Shown here piece after piece: positions 47,140 through 54,252 of a stretch of 54,252 nt of DNA. Every line of letters starts with the position of its first letter. Positions within the stretch are counted from its first letter, which is position 1. Position numbers and translations under genes: made by a program. Origin of the DNA: Nocardioides cremeus (GTDB taxonomy: Bacteria > Actinomycetota > Actinomycetes > Propionibacteriales > Nocardioidaceae); contig NZ_JAULSC010000025.1 in the NCBI RefSeq assembly GCF_030518195.1, positions 1 to 54,252 on the forward strand, read 5' to 3'. The notes under the pieces were generated by a model. It searched no databases, was not told where the DNA came from, and worked only from the letters and a program-made list of their open reading frames with translations.

Positions 47140-47805
47140 CTAGTTGGGCGACCAGCGCGTGCGCGCCACGTCGGTCGCGGGCAGGGAGGGGATCACGTTC
47201 ATCGCCCGCAGCTCGTGCTGCAGCAGGTCGGTGACCAGCACCAGCCGCTCGCCGGCGTCGTCGGCCTCGAGCAGCGCCTGGCGCTCGGGCATGGGCAGCG
47301 GCGCGCAGGCCGCCAGCGTCCACGACAGGTACGACGGGTCGCGGGGCAGCGCTCCGCTGTAGGGGTCGGCGCGCAGGTCGGCCAGCGCGGCGCGGTAGGC
47401 GGTGAAGACGGCGCGGGCGCGCTCGACGACGTGCTCGTCAACCTCGCCGGCCGGCTCGGGGCGCTCCTCGACGTGCCCCACGGGGAACGGGCCGGAGGTC
47501 TCGAGCCGCTCGAGCGCGATCCGCTCGAGCCCGACGGCCACGCACGAGAAGGTGCCGTCGGCGTGCGCCTCGACCTCGGTGAGCAGCACCTTGACCCCGA
47601 CCCGGTAGAGCGACTGCGCGCCGTGGTCGCCGACCTCGTAGCCTTCGCGGATGCCCACGGTGCCGAACAGCCGCTGCGTCGGGTCCTCCACCCGCAGCAG
47701 GTGGTGCACGAGGGCGCGGTAGCGGTCCTCGAAGACGGTCAGCGGCACGCTGACGCCAGGGAACAGCACGGAGCCCAGCGGGAACATCGGCAGCGTGTCG
47801 TCCAC
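47140..47805 (-). CDS. LON peptidase substrate-binding domain-containing protein
   Basis: 221 residues. Only the N-terminal domain of Lon is present: LPMFPLGSVLFPGVSVPLTVFEDRYRALV core, GTVGIREGYEVGD and a C-terminal helical bundle; no ATPase or protease domain. Such stand-alone proteins (PUA-like fold) are common in actinobacteria with unknown role. GTG 47805 is chosen because TAGGTT ends 7 nt upstream; the open frame reaches 47943 but would overlap the hisD promoter. Divergent from hisD. Confidence 0.88.
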   Translation of the reverse strand: MDDTLPMFPLGSVLFPGVSVPLTVFEDRYRALVHHLLRVEDPTQRLFGTVGIREGYEVGDHGAQSLYRVGVKVLLTEVEAHADGTFSCVAVGLERIALERLETSGPFPVGHVEERPEPAGEVDEHVVERARAVFTAYRAALADLRADPYSGALPRDPSYLSWTLAACAPLPMPERQALLEADDAGERLVLVTDLLQHELRAMNVIPSLPATDVARTRWSPN

Positions 47806-47812
47806 GCCCACC

Positions 47813-47818
47813 AACCTA
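47813..47818 (-). promoter_or_regulatory. -10 box of the LON-domain gene (leaderless)
   Basis: TAGGTT on the minus strand, 7 nt before GTG 47805; it decides the start codon. Confidence 0.5.
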
Positions 47819-47895
47819 GCCCTCGGGCGTGCACCGTGCTGGTCGCCGTGCTGTCCACCACCGCCGCTGAATCGGTGCGGGTGGGCGCGCGCTCG

Positions 47896-47901
47896 TAGAC
47901 T
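47896..47901 (+). promoter_or_regulatory. -10 box of the his operon (leaderless)
   Basis: TAGACT lies exactly 7 nt before the hisD ATG. No T-box, leader peptide or attenuator was seen in the 103-nt gap between hisD and the divergent LON-domain gene. Confidence 0.55.
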
Positions 47902-47908
47902 CGGGGGC

Positions 47909-49225
47909 ATGATCCGCCGCATCGACCTGCGCAGTGCCGCCACCGGCCGCGCGGCAGGGGAGCCGTTCGACTACCGCACGGCCCTGCCCCGCGCCGACTT
48001 CGACGTCGAGGCCGCCGTGCCCGCGGTGCATGCGATCACCGAGGCGGTGCGCACCGGCGGTCTCGCCGCGATCCAGGAGATGTCGGCGAAGTTCGACGGG
48101 GTCGAGCGCGAGGACGTGCGCGTGGCCCCCGAGGCGATGCGCCGCGCCCTGGAGGAGCTCGACCCGGCGATCCGCGCGGGGCTCGAGGAGTCCATCGCCC
48201 GGCTGCGCAGGACCTGCGAGAACGAGCTGGAGCGCGACGCCGTCACCGACCTGGGCCCCGGCGCCCGGGTCACGCACCGCAAGGTGCCGATCGACCGGGT
48301 CGGCCTCTACGTGCCCGGCGGCCTGGCGCCGCTGGTCTCGAGCGTGCTGATGAACGTGGTGCCCGCCCAGACCGCGGGCGTGCGCTCGCTGGCGCTGGCC
48401 TCCCCGCCGCAGAAGGACTTCGGCGGCGAGGTGCACCCCACGATCCTCGCGGCCTGCGAGATGCTCGGCGTCGAGGAGGTCTACGCCGTCGGCGGCGCCC
48501 AGGCGATCGCGATGTTCGCCTACGGGGTCGGCCCCTGCGAGCGCGTCGACATGGTCACCGGCCCGGGCAACATCTACGTGGTGACCGCCAAGCGGCTGCT
48601 CAAGGGCGTCGTGGGCATCGACTCCGAGGCCGGCCCGACCGAGATCGCGATCCTGGCCGACGACACCGCGCAGGCGGCGTACGTCGCCGCCGACCTGGTC
48701 AGCCAGGCCGAGCACGACCCGCTGGCCGCGAGCGTGCTGGTGACCACCTCCGAGCGGCTGGCGGACGAGGTCGACGCCGAGCTCGACAAGCAGGTCTCGG
48801 TGACCAAGCACCAGGAGCGGATCCGCACCAGCCTCGGCGGGCGCCAGTCCGCCACGGTGCTGGTCGACGACCTCGAGCAGGGCCTGGAGGTCGTCAACGC
48901 CTACGGCGCCGAGCACCTCGAGATCCACACCGACGACGCCGCCGACGTCGCGGCGCGGGTGCGCAACGCCGGCGCGATCTTCGTGGGCCCGCACGCCCCG
49001 GTGAGCCTGGGCGACTACTGCGCCGGCTCCAACCACGTGCTGCCCAGCGGCGGCTGCGCCTGTCACTCCTCGGGCCTGTCGGTGCGCGCGTTCACCAAGT
49101 CGGTGCACGTCGTCGACTACTCGCGCGAGGGCCTGGCCGAGGTGGCCGACCACGTGGTGACGCTGGCCGAGGCCGAGGACCTGCCCGGTCACGGCGCCGC
49201 CGTGCGCGTGCGCTTCGAGAGCTAG
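47909..49225 (+). CDS. hisD: Histidinol dehydrogenase
   Basis: 438 residues. NAD-dependent four-electron oxidation of L-histidinol to L-histidine, zinc enzyme. VGLYVPGGLAPLVSSVLMNVVPA, GGAQAIAMFAYGV, TGPGNIYVVTAKRLLKG, GIDSEAGPTEIAILAD, SQAEHDPLAASVLVT (zinc and catalytic residues) and CAGSNHVLPSGG are all standard. First gene of the his operon, started by ATG 47909. Confidence 0.97.
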   Translation: MIRRIDLRSAATGRAAGEPFDYRTALPRADFDVEAAVPAVHAITEAVRTGGLAAIQEMSAKFDGVEREDVRVAPEAMRRALEELDPAIRAGLEESIARLRRTCENELERDAVTDLGPGARVTHRKVPIDRVGLYVPGGLAPLVSSVLMNVVPAQTAGVRSLALASPPQKDFGGEVHPTILAACEMLGVEEVYAVGGAQAIAMFAYGVGPCERVDMVTGPGNIYVVTAKRLLKGVVGIDSEAGPTEIAILADDTAQAAYVAADLVSQAEHDPLAASVLVTTSERLADEVDAELDKQVSVTKHQERIRTSLGGRQSATVLVDDLEQGLEVVNAYGAEHLEIHTDDAADVAARVRNAGAIFVGPHAPVSLGDYCAGSNHVLPSGGCACHSSGLSVRAFTKSVHVVDYSREGLAEVADHVVTLAEAEDLPGHGAAVRVRFES

Positions 49226-49234
49226 GGGCCGGCG

Positions 49235-50395
49235 ATGGTCTTCCCCCCGCTGCGCGAGGAGCTGCAGGGGCTGGAGCCGTACGGCGCGCCCCAGGTCTCC
49301 CTGGAGCGCGCCCCGGTGCAGCTCAACACCAACGAGAACCCCTACGGCCCGTCGCCGGCCTGCGCCGACGACGTGGCCGCGTCGGTGCGCGCCGCCGCGA
49401 CCACGCTGAACCGCTACCCCGACCGCGAGCACGTCGAGCTGCGCGCCGCCCTGGCGGCGTACCTCTCGCGCGACACCGAGCCGACCCGCGGCTTCGCGAT
49501 CGACCCGGCGCAGGTGTGGGCGGCCAACGGCTCCAACGAGGTCATGCTCCAGCTGCTGCAGGCCTTCGGCGGCCCGGGCCGGCGCGCGCTGAGCTTCGCG
49601 CCGACCTACTCGATGTACCCCGAGTACGCCCGCGACACCGCCACCGAGTGGGTGCAGGGGCGCCGCGAGGACGACTTCACCCTCGACCTCGACGCCGCCC
49701 GCGCGCTGGTGCTCGAGCAGCAGCCCACCGTGGTCCTGCTGCCCAGCCCCAACAACCCCACCGGCACCGCCCTGGCGCCGGAGGCGGTCGGCGTGCTGTG
49801 CGAGGCCGCGGCCTCCTACGAGCCCGGTGGCCTGGTGGTCATCGACGAGGCGTACGGCGAGTTCCGCCGCGCGGGCACGCCCAGCGCGCTCGAGCTGCTG
49901 CCCGAGCACCGCAACCTCGTGGTGACGCGCACCATGAGCAAGGCGTTCGCGCTGGCCGGCGCCCGGCTGGGCTACCTGGCCGCCGACCCGGCGATCTGCG
50001 ACGCGATCCGCGTGGTGCGCCTGCCCTACCACCTCTCGGCGGTGACCCAGGCGGTCGCGCTGGCCGCGCTGCGCCACGCCCCCGAGCTGCTCGGCAAGGT
50101 CGACGACCTGCGCGCCGAGCGCGACCGCACGGTCGCCTCGCTGCGCGCCAAGGGCCTCACGGTCGCCGACAGCGACGCCAACTTCGTGCTGTTCGGCCGC
50201 TTCGCCGACCGCCACGCCACCTGGGAGCAGCTGCTCGAGCGGGGCGTGCTGGTGCGCGAGACCGGCCCCGAGGGGTGGCTGCGCGTCTCCGTGGGCACCC
50301 CGGAGGAGATGATGGCCTTCGACGCCGCCCTCGACGAGGTGCTGGCCCACGAACCCCCGCAGAGCCCCCTGACCGAGGAAGCGAGCACCCGATGA
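49235..50395 (+). CDS. hisC: Histidinol-phosphate aminotransferase
   Basis: 386 residues. PLP-dependent aminotransferase. QLNTNENPYGPSP opens the fold, YPDREHVELRAAL, LPSPNNPTGTAL and VVIDEAYGEF follow, and TMSKAFALAGARLGYL carries the PLP-binding Lys. ATG 49235 is 9 nt after hisD; the hisD TAG begins a weak TAGGGG box 6 nt before this ATG. Stop overlaps hisB (ATGA). Confidence 0.96.
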   Translation: MVFPPLREELQGLEPYGAPQVSLERAPVQLNTNENPYGPSPACADDVAASVRAAATTLNRYPDREHVELRAALAAYLSRDTEPTRGFAIDPAQVWAANGSNEVMLQLLQAFGGPGRRALSFAPTYSMYPEYARDTATEWVQGRREDDFTLDLDAARALVLEQQPTVVLLPSPNNPTGTALAPEAVGVLCEAAASYEPGGLVVIDEAYGEFRRAGTPSALELLPEHRNLVVTRTMSKAFALAGARLGYLAADPAICDAIRVVRLPYHLSAVTQAVALAALRHAPELLGKVDDLRAERDRTVASLRAKGLTVADSDANFVLFGRFADRHATWEQLLERGVLVRETGPEGWLRVSVGTPEEMMAFDAALDEVLAHEPPQSPLTEEASTR

Positions 50396-51000
50396 GCCGC
50401 ACCGCACGCATCGAGCGACAGACCAGCGAGTCCAAGGTGCTCGTCGAGGTCGACCTCGACGGGTCGGGCCGCCACGACATCTCGACCGGCGTGGGCTTCT
50501 ACGACCACATGCTCACCGCGTTCGCGCGCCACGCGCTGATCGACCTGACCGTCCAGGTCGAGGGCGACGTGCACATCGACGCCCACCACACCGTCGAGGA
50601 CGCCGCCATCGCGCTGGGCCAGGCGCTGCGCCAGGCGCTGGGCGACAAGGTCGGCGTACGCCGCTTCGGCGACGCGACCGTGCCGCTCGACGAGGCGCTG
50701 GTCCAGGCCGTCGTCGACGTCTCGGGCCGGCCCTACTGCGTGCACACCGGTGAGCCCGAGGGCCAGCAGTACGTCTCGCTGGGCGGCAGCGGGGTCGGCT
50801 ACCTCGGCTCGCTGACCCGCCACGTCTTCGAGACGATCGCCTTCCACGCCCACCTCGCGCTGCACGTGCGGGTGCTGGCCGGCCGCGAGCCGCACCACAT
50901 CGTGGAGACGCAGTTCAAGGCGTTCGCCCGCGCCTTCCGCGACGCGGTCGCGATCGACCCGCGCGAGGGTGGCATCCCCTCGACGAAGGGTGCGCTGTGA
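50392..51000 (+). CDS. hisB: Imidazoleglycerol-phosphate dehydratase
   Basis: 202 residues, the stand-alone dehydratase without a phosphatase domain. Manganese-binding motifs DHMLTAFARHALIDL, DAHHTVEDAAIALGQAL and HAHLALHVRVLAGREPHHIVETQFKAFARA (core PHHIVETQFKAFARA) are present. Coupled on both sides by ATGA and GTGA overlaps. Confidence 0.97.
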   Translation: MSRTARIERQTSESKVLVEVDLDGSGRHDISTGVGFYDHMLTAFARHALIDLTVQVEGDVHIDAHHTVEDAAIALGQALRQALGDKVGVRRFGDATVPLDEALVQAVVDVSGRPYCVHTGEPEGQQYVSLGGSGVGYLGSLTRHVFETIAFHAHLALHVRVLAGREPHHIVETQFKAFARAFRDAVAIDPREGGIPSTKGAL

Positions 51001-51656
51001 CTGCTCGCCCCACGGTGGCGGTCCTCGACTACGGCTCGGGCAACCTGCGCTCGGTGGTGCGTGCCGTCGAGCGCGCCGGCGCCGAGGTCGAGCTGACCTC
51101 CGACTTCGAGACCTGCCTGGCCGCCGACGGCCTGCTGGTGCCCGGCGTGGGCGCCTACGCCGCCTGCATGGCCGGCCTGCGCGAGGTCAAGGGCGACCGG
51201 ATGATCGGTCGCCGCCTGGCCGGCGGTCGCCCCGTGCTGGGCATCTGCGTGGGCATGCAGGTGCTCTTCTCGCGCGGCATCGAGCACGGCGTCGAGAGCG
51301 AGGGTTGCGACGAGTGGCCGGGCCTGGTCGAGCGGCTGCAGGCGCCGGTGGTGCCGCACATGGGCTGGAACACCGTCGAGGCGCCCGAGGGCTCCGCGAT
51401 GTTCGCGGGCATCGAGGGCGAGCGGTTCTACTTCGTGCACTCCTACGGCGTGCGCGAGTGGCAGCTCGAGACCAACGACCGCACCCGCGCCCCGCTGGTG
51501 ACCTGGGCCGAGACCGGCGCCCCCGAGCAGGACGGCGACCGGTTCGTCGCGGCGGTCGAGAACGGACCGCTGTGGGCCACCCAGTTCCACCCCGAGAAGT
51601 CGGGCGACGCCGGCGCGGCGCTGCTGCGCAACTGGGTCGCCACGCTGCGGCCCTGA
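50997..51656 (+). CDS. hisH: Imidazole glycerol phosphate synthase glutaminase subunit
   Basis: 219 residues. Class I glutamine amidotransferase that feeds ammonia to HisF. DYGSGNLRSVVRAVERAG at the start, PGVGAYAACM, nucleophile Cys in LGICVGMQVLF, MGWNTVE, and the His-Glu pair in TQFHPEKSG. GTG start overlaps the hisB stop. Confidence 0.97.
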   Translation: MTARPTVAVLDYGSGNLRSVVRAVERAGAEVELTSDFETCLAADGLLVPGVGAYAACMAGLREVKGDRMIGRRLAGGRPVLGICVGMQVLFSRGIEHGVESEGCDEWPGLVERLQAPVVPHMGWNTVEAPEGSAMFAGIEGERFYFVHSYGVREWQLETNDRTRAPLVTWAETGAPEQDGDRFVAAVENGPLWATQFHPEKSGDAGAALLRNWVATLRP

Positions 51657-51672
51657 GCGCGGGCGAGGGCGG

Positions 51673-52005
51673 ATGAGCAAGGAGCGGGCGCGCCGGCGCG
51701 AGGCGCGCGAGCACGAGCAGGCGCTGCTGGCCGCGGCGCGCGCGGCCGAGGCCGAGCGTCGCGAGCGGCGTACGGCGCGGCGCCGCGCGGTGGCCTCGTG
51801 GCTGCCGGAGCGCTCGCGCGCGGGCCGCCCGACCGGTGTCCTCGCCGAGCGGGAGCGCCGCCAGCGCACCACCACCGTGGTGCTGGTCGTGGTGTTCAAC
51901 GTCCTCGTCGCCCTGCTCACCGACGGCTGGGCCTGGCCGGCCCTGTCGCTGGTCGTCTCCGTCCTGGCCGCCCCCGTCCTGCACACCCTGCTGTTCCGCC
52001 GCTGA
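51673..52005 (+). CDS. Small basic membrane protein within the his operon
   Basis: 110 residues. The first 65 are highly charged and helical (SKERARRREAREHEQALLAAARAAEAERRERR core), rich in Arg and Glu; then two closely spaced hydrophobic segments (TTVVLVVVFNVLVALL and ALSLVVSVLAAPVLHTLLF). It sits between hisH and hisA, 17 nt and 28 nt from its neighbours, so it is probably co-transcribed. No family recognised and no evident histidine-pathway role. Confidence 0.8.
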   Translation: MSKERARRREAREHEQALLAAARAAEAERRERRTARRRAVASWLPERSRAGRPTGVLAERERRQRTTTVVLVVVFNVLVALLTDGWAWPALSLVVSVLAAPVLHTLLFRR

Positions 52006-52032
52006 GGCGGCTCCACCACCCCGGAAGGTCCC

Positions 52033-52767
52033 ATGAGCGACTACCTGCAGCTCCTCCCCGCCGTCGACATCACCGAGGGCCGCGCCGTCCAGCTCGCCCA
52101 GGGCGTCGCCGGCTCCGAGCGCGTGTACGGCGACCCGGTCGCCGCCGCGCGCCGCTGGCAGGACGCGGGGGCCGAGTGGCTGCACCTGGTCGACCTCGAC
52201 GCGGCCTTCGGGCGCGGCAGCAACCGCGAGCTGCAGGCGCAGATCGTCGGCGCGCTCGACATCGACGTGGAGATGTCGGGCGGCATCCGCGACGACGAGT
52301 CGCTGGAGGCCGCGCTGGCCACGGGCTGCCGCCGGGTCAACATCGGCACCGCCGCGCTGGAGTCGCCCGAGTGGTGCGCGAAGGTGATCGCCGAGCACGG
52401 CGACCGGATCGCCATCGGCCTCGACGTGCGCGGGCGCACCCTGGCCGCGCGTGGCTGGACCCGCGAGGGCGGCGACCTCTACGAGGTGCTGGCCCGCCTC
52501 GACGCCGAGGGCTGCGCACGCTACGTCGTCACCGACGTCAACAAGGACGGGATGCTGCAGGGGCCCAACCTGCAGCTGCTGCGCGACGTCTGCGCGGTCA
52601 CCGACCGCCCGGTCATCGCCTCCGGCGGGGTCACCGAGCTCTCCGACATCGAGGCGCTGATGTCGCTGGTGCCCGACGGCGTCGAGGGCGCGATCGCCGG
52701 CACCGCGCTCTACGAGGGCCGCTTCACCCTCGAGGACGCGCTCGCGCTGACCAGGGGCGCCTCGTGA
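52033..52767 (+). CDS. hisA: Phosphoribosyl isomerase (HisA, possibly bifunctional PriA)
   Basis: 244 residues. TIM barrel that isomerises ProFAR in histidine synthesis; in many actinobacteria (PriA) the same enzyme replaces TrpF. LLPAVDITEGRAVQLAQG, LVDLDAAFGRGSN, MSGGIRDDESLEAAL, GLDVRGRTLAARGW, VVTDVNKDGMLQGPN and ASGGVTELSDIEAL include the paired catalytic Asp residues. Bifunctionality depends on whether the genome lacks trpF, which cannot be seen. Confidence 0.95.
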   Translation: MSDYLQLLPAVDITEGRAVQLAQGVAGSERVYGDPVAAARRWQDAGAEWLHLVDLDAAFGRGSNRELQAQIVGALDIDVEMSGGIRDDESLEAALATGCRRVNIGTAALESPEWCAKVIAEHGDRIAIGLDVRGRTLAARGWTREGGDLYEVLARLDAEGCARYVVTDVNKDGMLQGPNLQLLRDVCAVTDRPVIASGGVTELSDIEALMSLVPDGVEGAIAGTALYEGRFTLEDALALTRGAS

Positions 52768-53525
52768 GCCTCGCGGTCCGCGTCATCCCCTGCCTCGACG
52801 TCGACGGCGGCCGGGTCGTCAAGGGTGTGAACTTCCAGGGCCTGCGCGACGCCGGCGACCCCGTCGAGCTGGCCCAGCTCTACGACGCCGAGGGCGCCGA
52901 CGAGCTGACCTTCCTCGACATCTCCGCCTCCCACGAGGGCCGGGCCACCACGATGGAGATCGTGGCCGCGACCGCCGAGCAGGTCTTCATCCCGCTCACC
53001 GTCGGTGGCGGCGTGGGCTCGGTCGCCGACGTCGACCGGCTGCTGCGCGCGGGCGCCGACAAGATCGCGGTCAACACCGCCGCGATCCGCCGTCCCGAGC
53101 TGGTCGCCGAGATCGCCGACCGGTTCGGCAACCAGGTGCTGGTGCTCTCGGTCGACGCGCGGCGTGCGAGCGGCACCGACTCGGGCTTCGAGGTGACCAC
53201 CCACGGCGGGCGGACCTCGTCGGGGCTCGACGCCGTCGAGTGGTCGCACCGCGCGGCCGAGCTGGGTGCGGGGGAGATCCTGCTCAACGCCATGGACGCC
53301 GACGGCACCCGCGTCGGCTTCGACCTCGAGCTGATCTCGGCGGTGCGCCGCGAGGTGAGCATCCCGGTGATCGCCTCGGGCGGCGCGGGGGCGCCCGAGC
53401 ACTTCGCACCCGCGGTCGACGCGGGTGCCGACGCGGTGCTGGCGGCCTCGGTCTTCCACTTCGGCGCGCTCACCGTGGGCCAGGTCAAGCAGGCCCTGGC
53501 GCAGGGCGGCCACCCCGTCCGCTGA
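52764..53525 (+). CDS. hisF: Imidazole glycerol phosphate synthase cyclase subunit
   Basis: 253 residues. TIM barrel partner of HisH. RVIPCLDVDGGRVVKGVNF, LTFLDISASHEGR, PLTVGGGVGSVADVDRLLRAGADKIAVNTAA, NAMDADGTRVGFDLELI and VIASGGAGAPEHF are standard, with both catalytic Asp positions present. GTG start overlaps the hisA stop. Last his gene in the window, convergent with the flavodoxin-like gene. Confidence 0.97.
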   Translation: MSLAVRVIPCLDVDGGRVVKGVNFQGLRDAGDPVELAQLYDAEGADELTFLDISASHEGRATTMEIVAATAEQVFIPLTVGGGVGSVADVDRLLRAGADKIAVNTAAIRRPELVAEIADRFGNQVLVLSVDARRASGTDSGFEVTTHGGRTSSGLDAVEWSHRAAELGAGEILLNAMDADGTRVGFDLELISAVRREVSIPVIASGGAGAPEHFAPAVDAGADAVLAASVFHFGALTVGQVKQALAQGGHPVR

Positions 53526-53548
53526 CGGGGGGCCGCCGACGCCGGGGC

Positions 53549-54133
53549 CTACCCGGCGGGGTAGCCCGAGCCGCGCAGCAGCCCGCTGAGGTGCGCCGCG
53601 TTGGCCGCGGCGGTGCGGGTGGTCGACGCGGTGCCCTCGGGGGACTCCTCGAGGTCGTTGTAGTCGGTGCCGTGCATCGCCTCGCCGACCCAGTACGTCG
53701 CCGCCTGGGCCGGGATGGTCATCCCGACGTCGCTGAGCGCCTGCAGGAGCTCGGCGGTGGTGTGGTGCGCCCCGTCCTCGTTGCCGACCACGGCCACCAG
53801 GGCGACCTTGTCGAAGAGGATCGGGCGCCCGGCGTCGTCGGTCTCGGCGAGCTCGGCGTCGAGACGCTCGAGCACCACCTTGGCCACCGACGACGGCTGG
53901 CCCAGCCAGATCGGGGTGGCCAGCACGAGCACGTCGCAGTCGAGGATCTTCTGGCGGATGGTGGGCCACTCGTCGCCGTCGCCCTCGTCGGTGGAGACCC
54001 CGAAGCGGACCCGGTGGTCGACGACGCGGACCACCTCGCCGCTGCCGCCGTGCTCCTCGAGGGCGGCGAGCACCTCGCGGCCGAGCTTGTCGGAGCTCGA
54101 CGGGGCCGGCGAGCTCTTCAGCGTGCAGTTCAG
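53549..54133 (-). CDS. Flavodoxin/NADPH-dependent FMN reductase-like protein, 5' end disrupted
   Basis: About 195 residues of family-like sequence. The phosphate-binding start LNCTLKSSPAPSSSDKL, then DVLVLATPIWLGQPSSVAKVVLERLDAE, GRPILFDKVALVAVVGNEDGAHHTTAELLQALSDVG (core VVGNEDGAHH) and ATYWVGE are typical of the flavodoxin-fold FMN reductases. Homology begins at about 54133 but no ATG, GTG or TTG lies between there and an in-frame stop at 54233-54235; the first canonical start is GTG 54073, which would remove the FMN-binding loop. The gene therefore looks broken or joined to foreign sequence near the window end. Confidence 0.7.
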   Translation of the reverse strand: MNCTLKSSPAPSSSDKLGREVLAALEEHGGSGEVVRVVDHRVRFGVSTDEGDGDEWPTIRQKILDCDVLVLATPIWLGQPSSVAKVVLERLDAELAETDDAGRPILFDKVALVAVVGNEDGAHHTTAELLQALSDVGMTIPAQAATYWVGEAMHGTDYNDLEESPEGTASTTRTAAANAAHLSGLLRGSGYPAG

Positions 54134-54252
54134 CCCTGATCCACCGGCGGCGTCCAGCGGTGTGAGCGTGGCGTAGAACGAGGTGCCCTCTTGAGCAGGG
54201 AAGATGTCGATTGCGACGTCGAATCCACCTGTTCACGAGAGGCACCTCGTAA
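54134..54252. other. Lower-GC terminal segment of unclear origin
   Basis: The final ~110 nt are visibly less G+C-rich than the rest. On the minus strand the open frame reads into FDVAIDIFPAQEGTSFYATL before the flavodoxin-like part, which does not belong to that family. No gene can be assigned. Confidence 0.5.

Noticed and set aside
1..54252. tRNA, rRNA, riboswitch or T-box elements
   Set aside because: I looked in the intergenic gaps, including upstream of metF and hisD, and recognised no cloverleaf, conserved riboswitch core or T-box sequence. A covariance-model scan could still find something I missed.

Overview
The window is very G+C-rich (about three quarters G+C by eye) with dense, mostly plus-strand genes. 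It is typical chromosomal core DNA of a high-GC actinobacterium. The gene order mraZ-rsmH-ftsL-ftsI-murE-mraY-murD-ftsW-murG-murC-ftsQ-ftsZ-pgeF-yggS-sepF-yggT-divIVA, a DksA/TraR protein with a histone-H1-like tail, a PriA-type hisA, a DUF3040 protein and frequent leaderless-type promoters point to Propionibacteriales, most likely Nocardioides or a close relative. The genus is an inference.

Layout. 1-4.7 kb: the 3' end of a secreted guanyl-RNase-like gene, a polyprenyl diphosphate synthase, metF, a phytoene-desaturase-like flavoprotein, a YbaK-type deacylase and a small membrane protein. 4.8-13.2 kb: a DNA-damage block. Two LexA-type palindromes precede a DUF6504 gene (followed by a HEPN-like gene and an endonuclease-I-like lipoprotein) and the error-prone polymerase dnaE2; a SAM methyltransferase and dinB (Pol IV) follow. 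13.3-18.8 kb: a DUF3040 protein, then on the minus strand a MoxR ATPase/DUF58/transglutaminase operon. 19.0-37.3 kb: the division and cell-wall (dcw) cluster, opened by a promoter embedded in five GTGG repeats spaced exactly 10 bp apart (a likely MraZ operator). murF is absent from its usual place between murE and mraY. 37.5-46.4 kb: dksA-like, lspA, rluD, a GNAT-chorismate mutase fusion, replicative dnaE1, a membrane protein and a DUF3352 protein. 46.6-47.8 kb: a second YbaK and a LON-domain protein on the minus strand. 47.9-53.5 kb: hisD-hisC-hisB-hisH-(small membrane protein)-hisA-hisF. The last 0.7 kb holds a flavodoxin-like gene whose 5' end is lost at a junction with lower-GC DNA.

What stands out: (1) short 21/22-bp repeats that begin at or just after stop codons (ftsI, ftsQ, DUF3352, ybaK2, idsA, methyltransferase), plus a 92-bp higher-order array between DUF3040 and the transglutaminase gene; (2) a recurrent leaderless promoter geometry (TANNNT, 6-7 nt, start codon) in which an upstream TAG stop codon sometimes doubles as the start of the -10 box; (3) the missing murF; (4) an unreported-looking 59-residue membrane ORF between mraZ and rsmH; (5) the GNAT-chorismate mutase fusion with an apparently intact active site. 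No tRNA, rRNA, CRISPR, insertion sequence or prophage was recognised.
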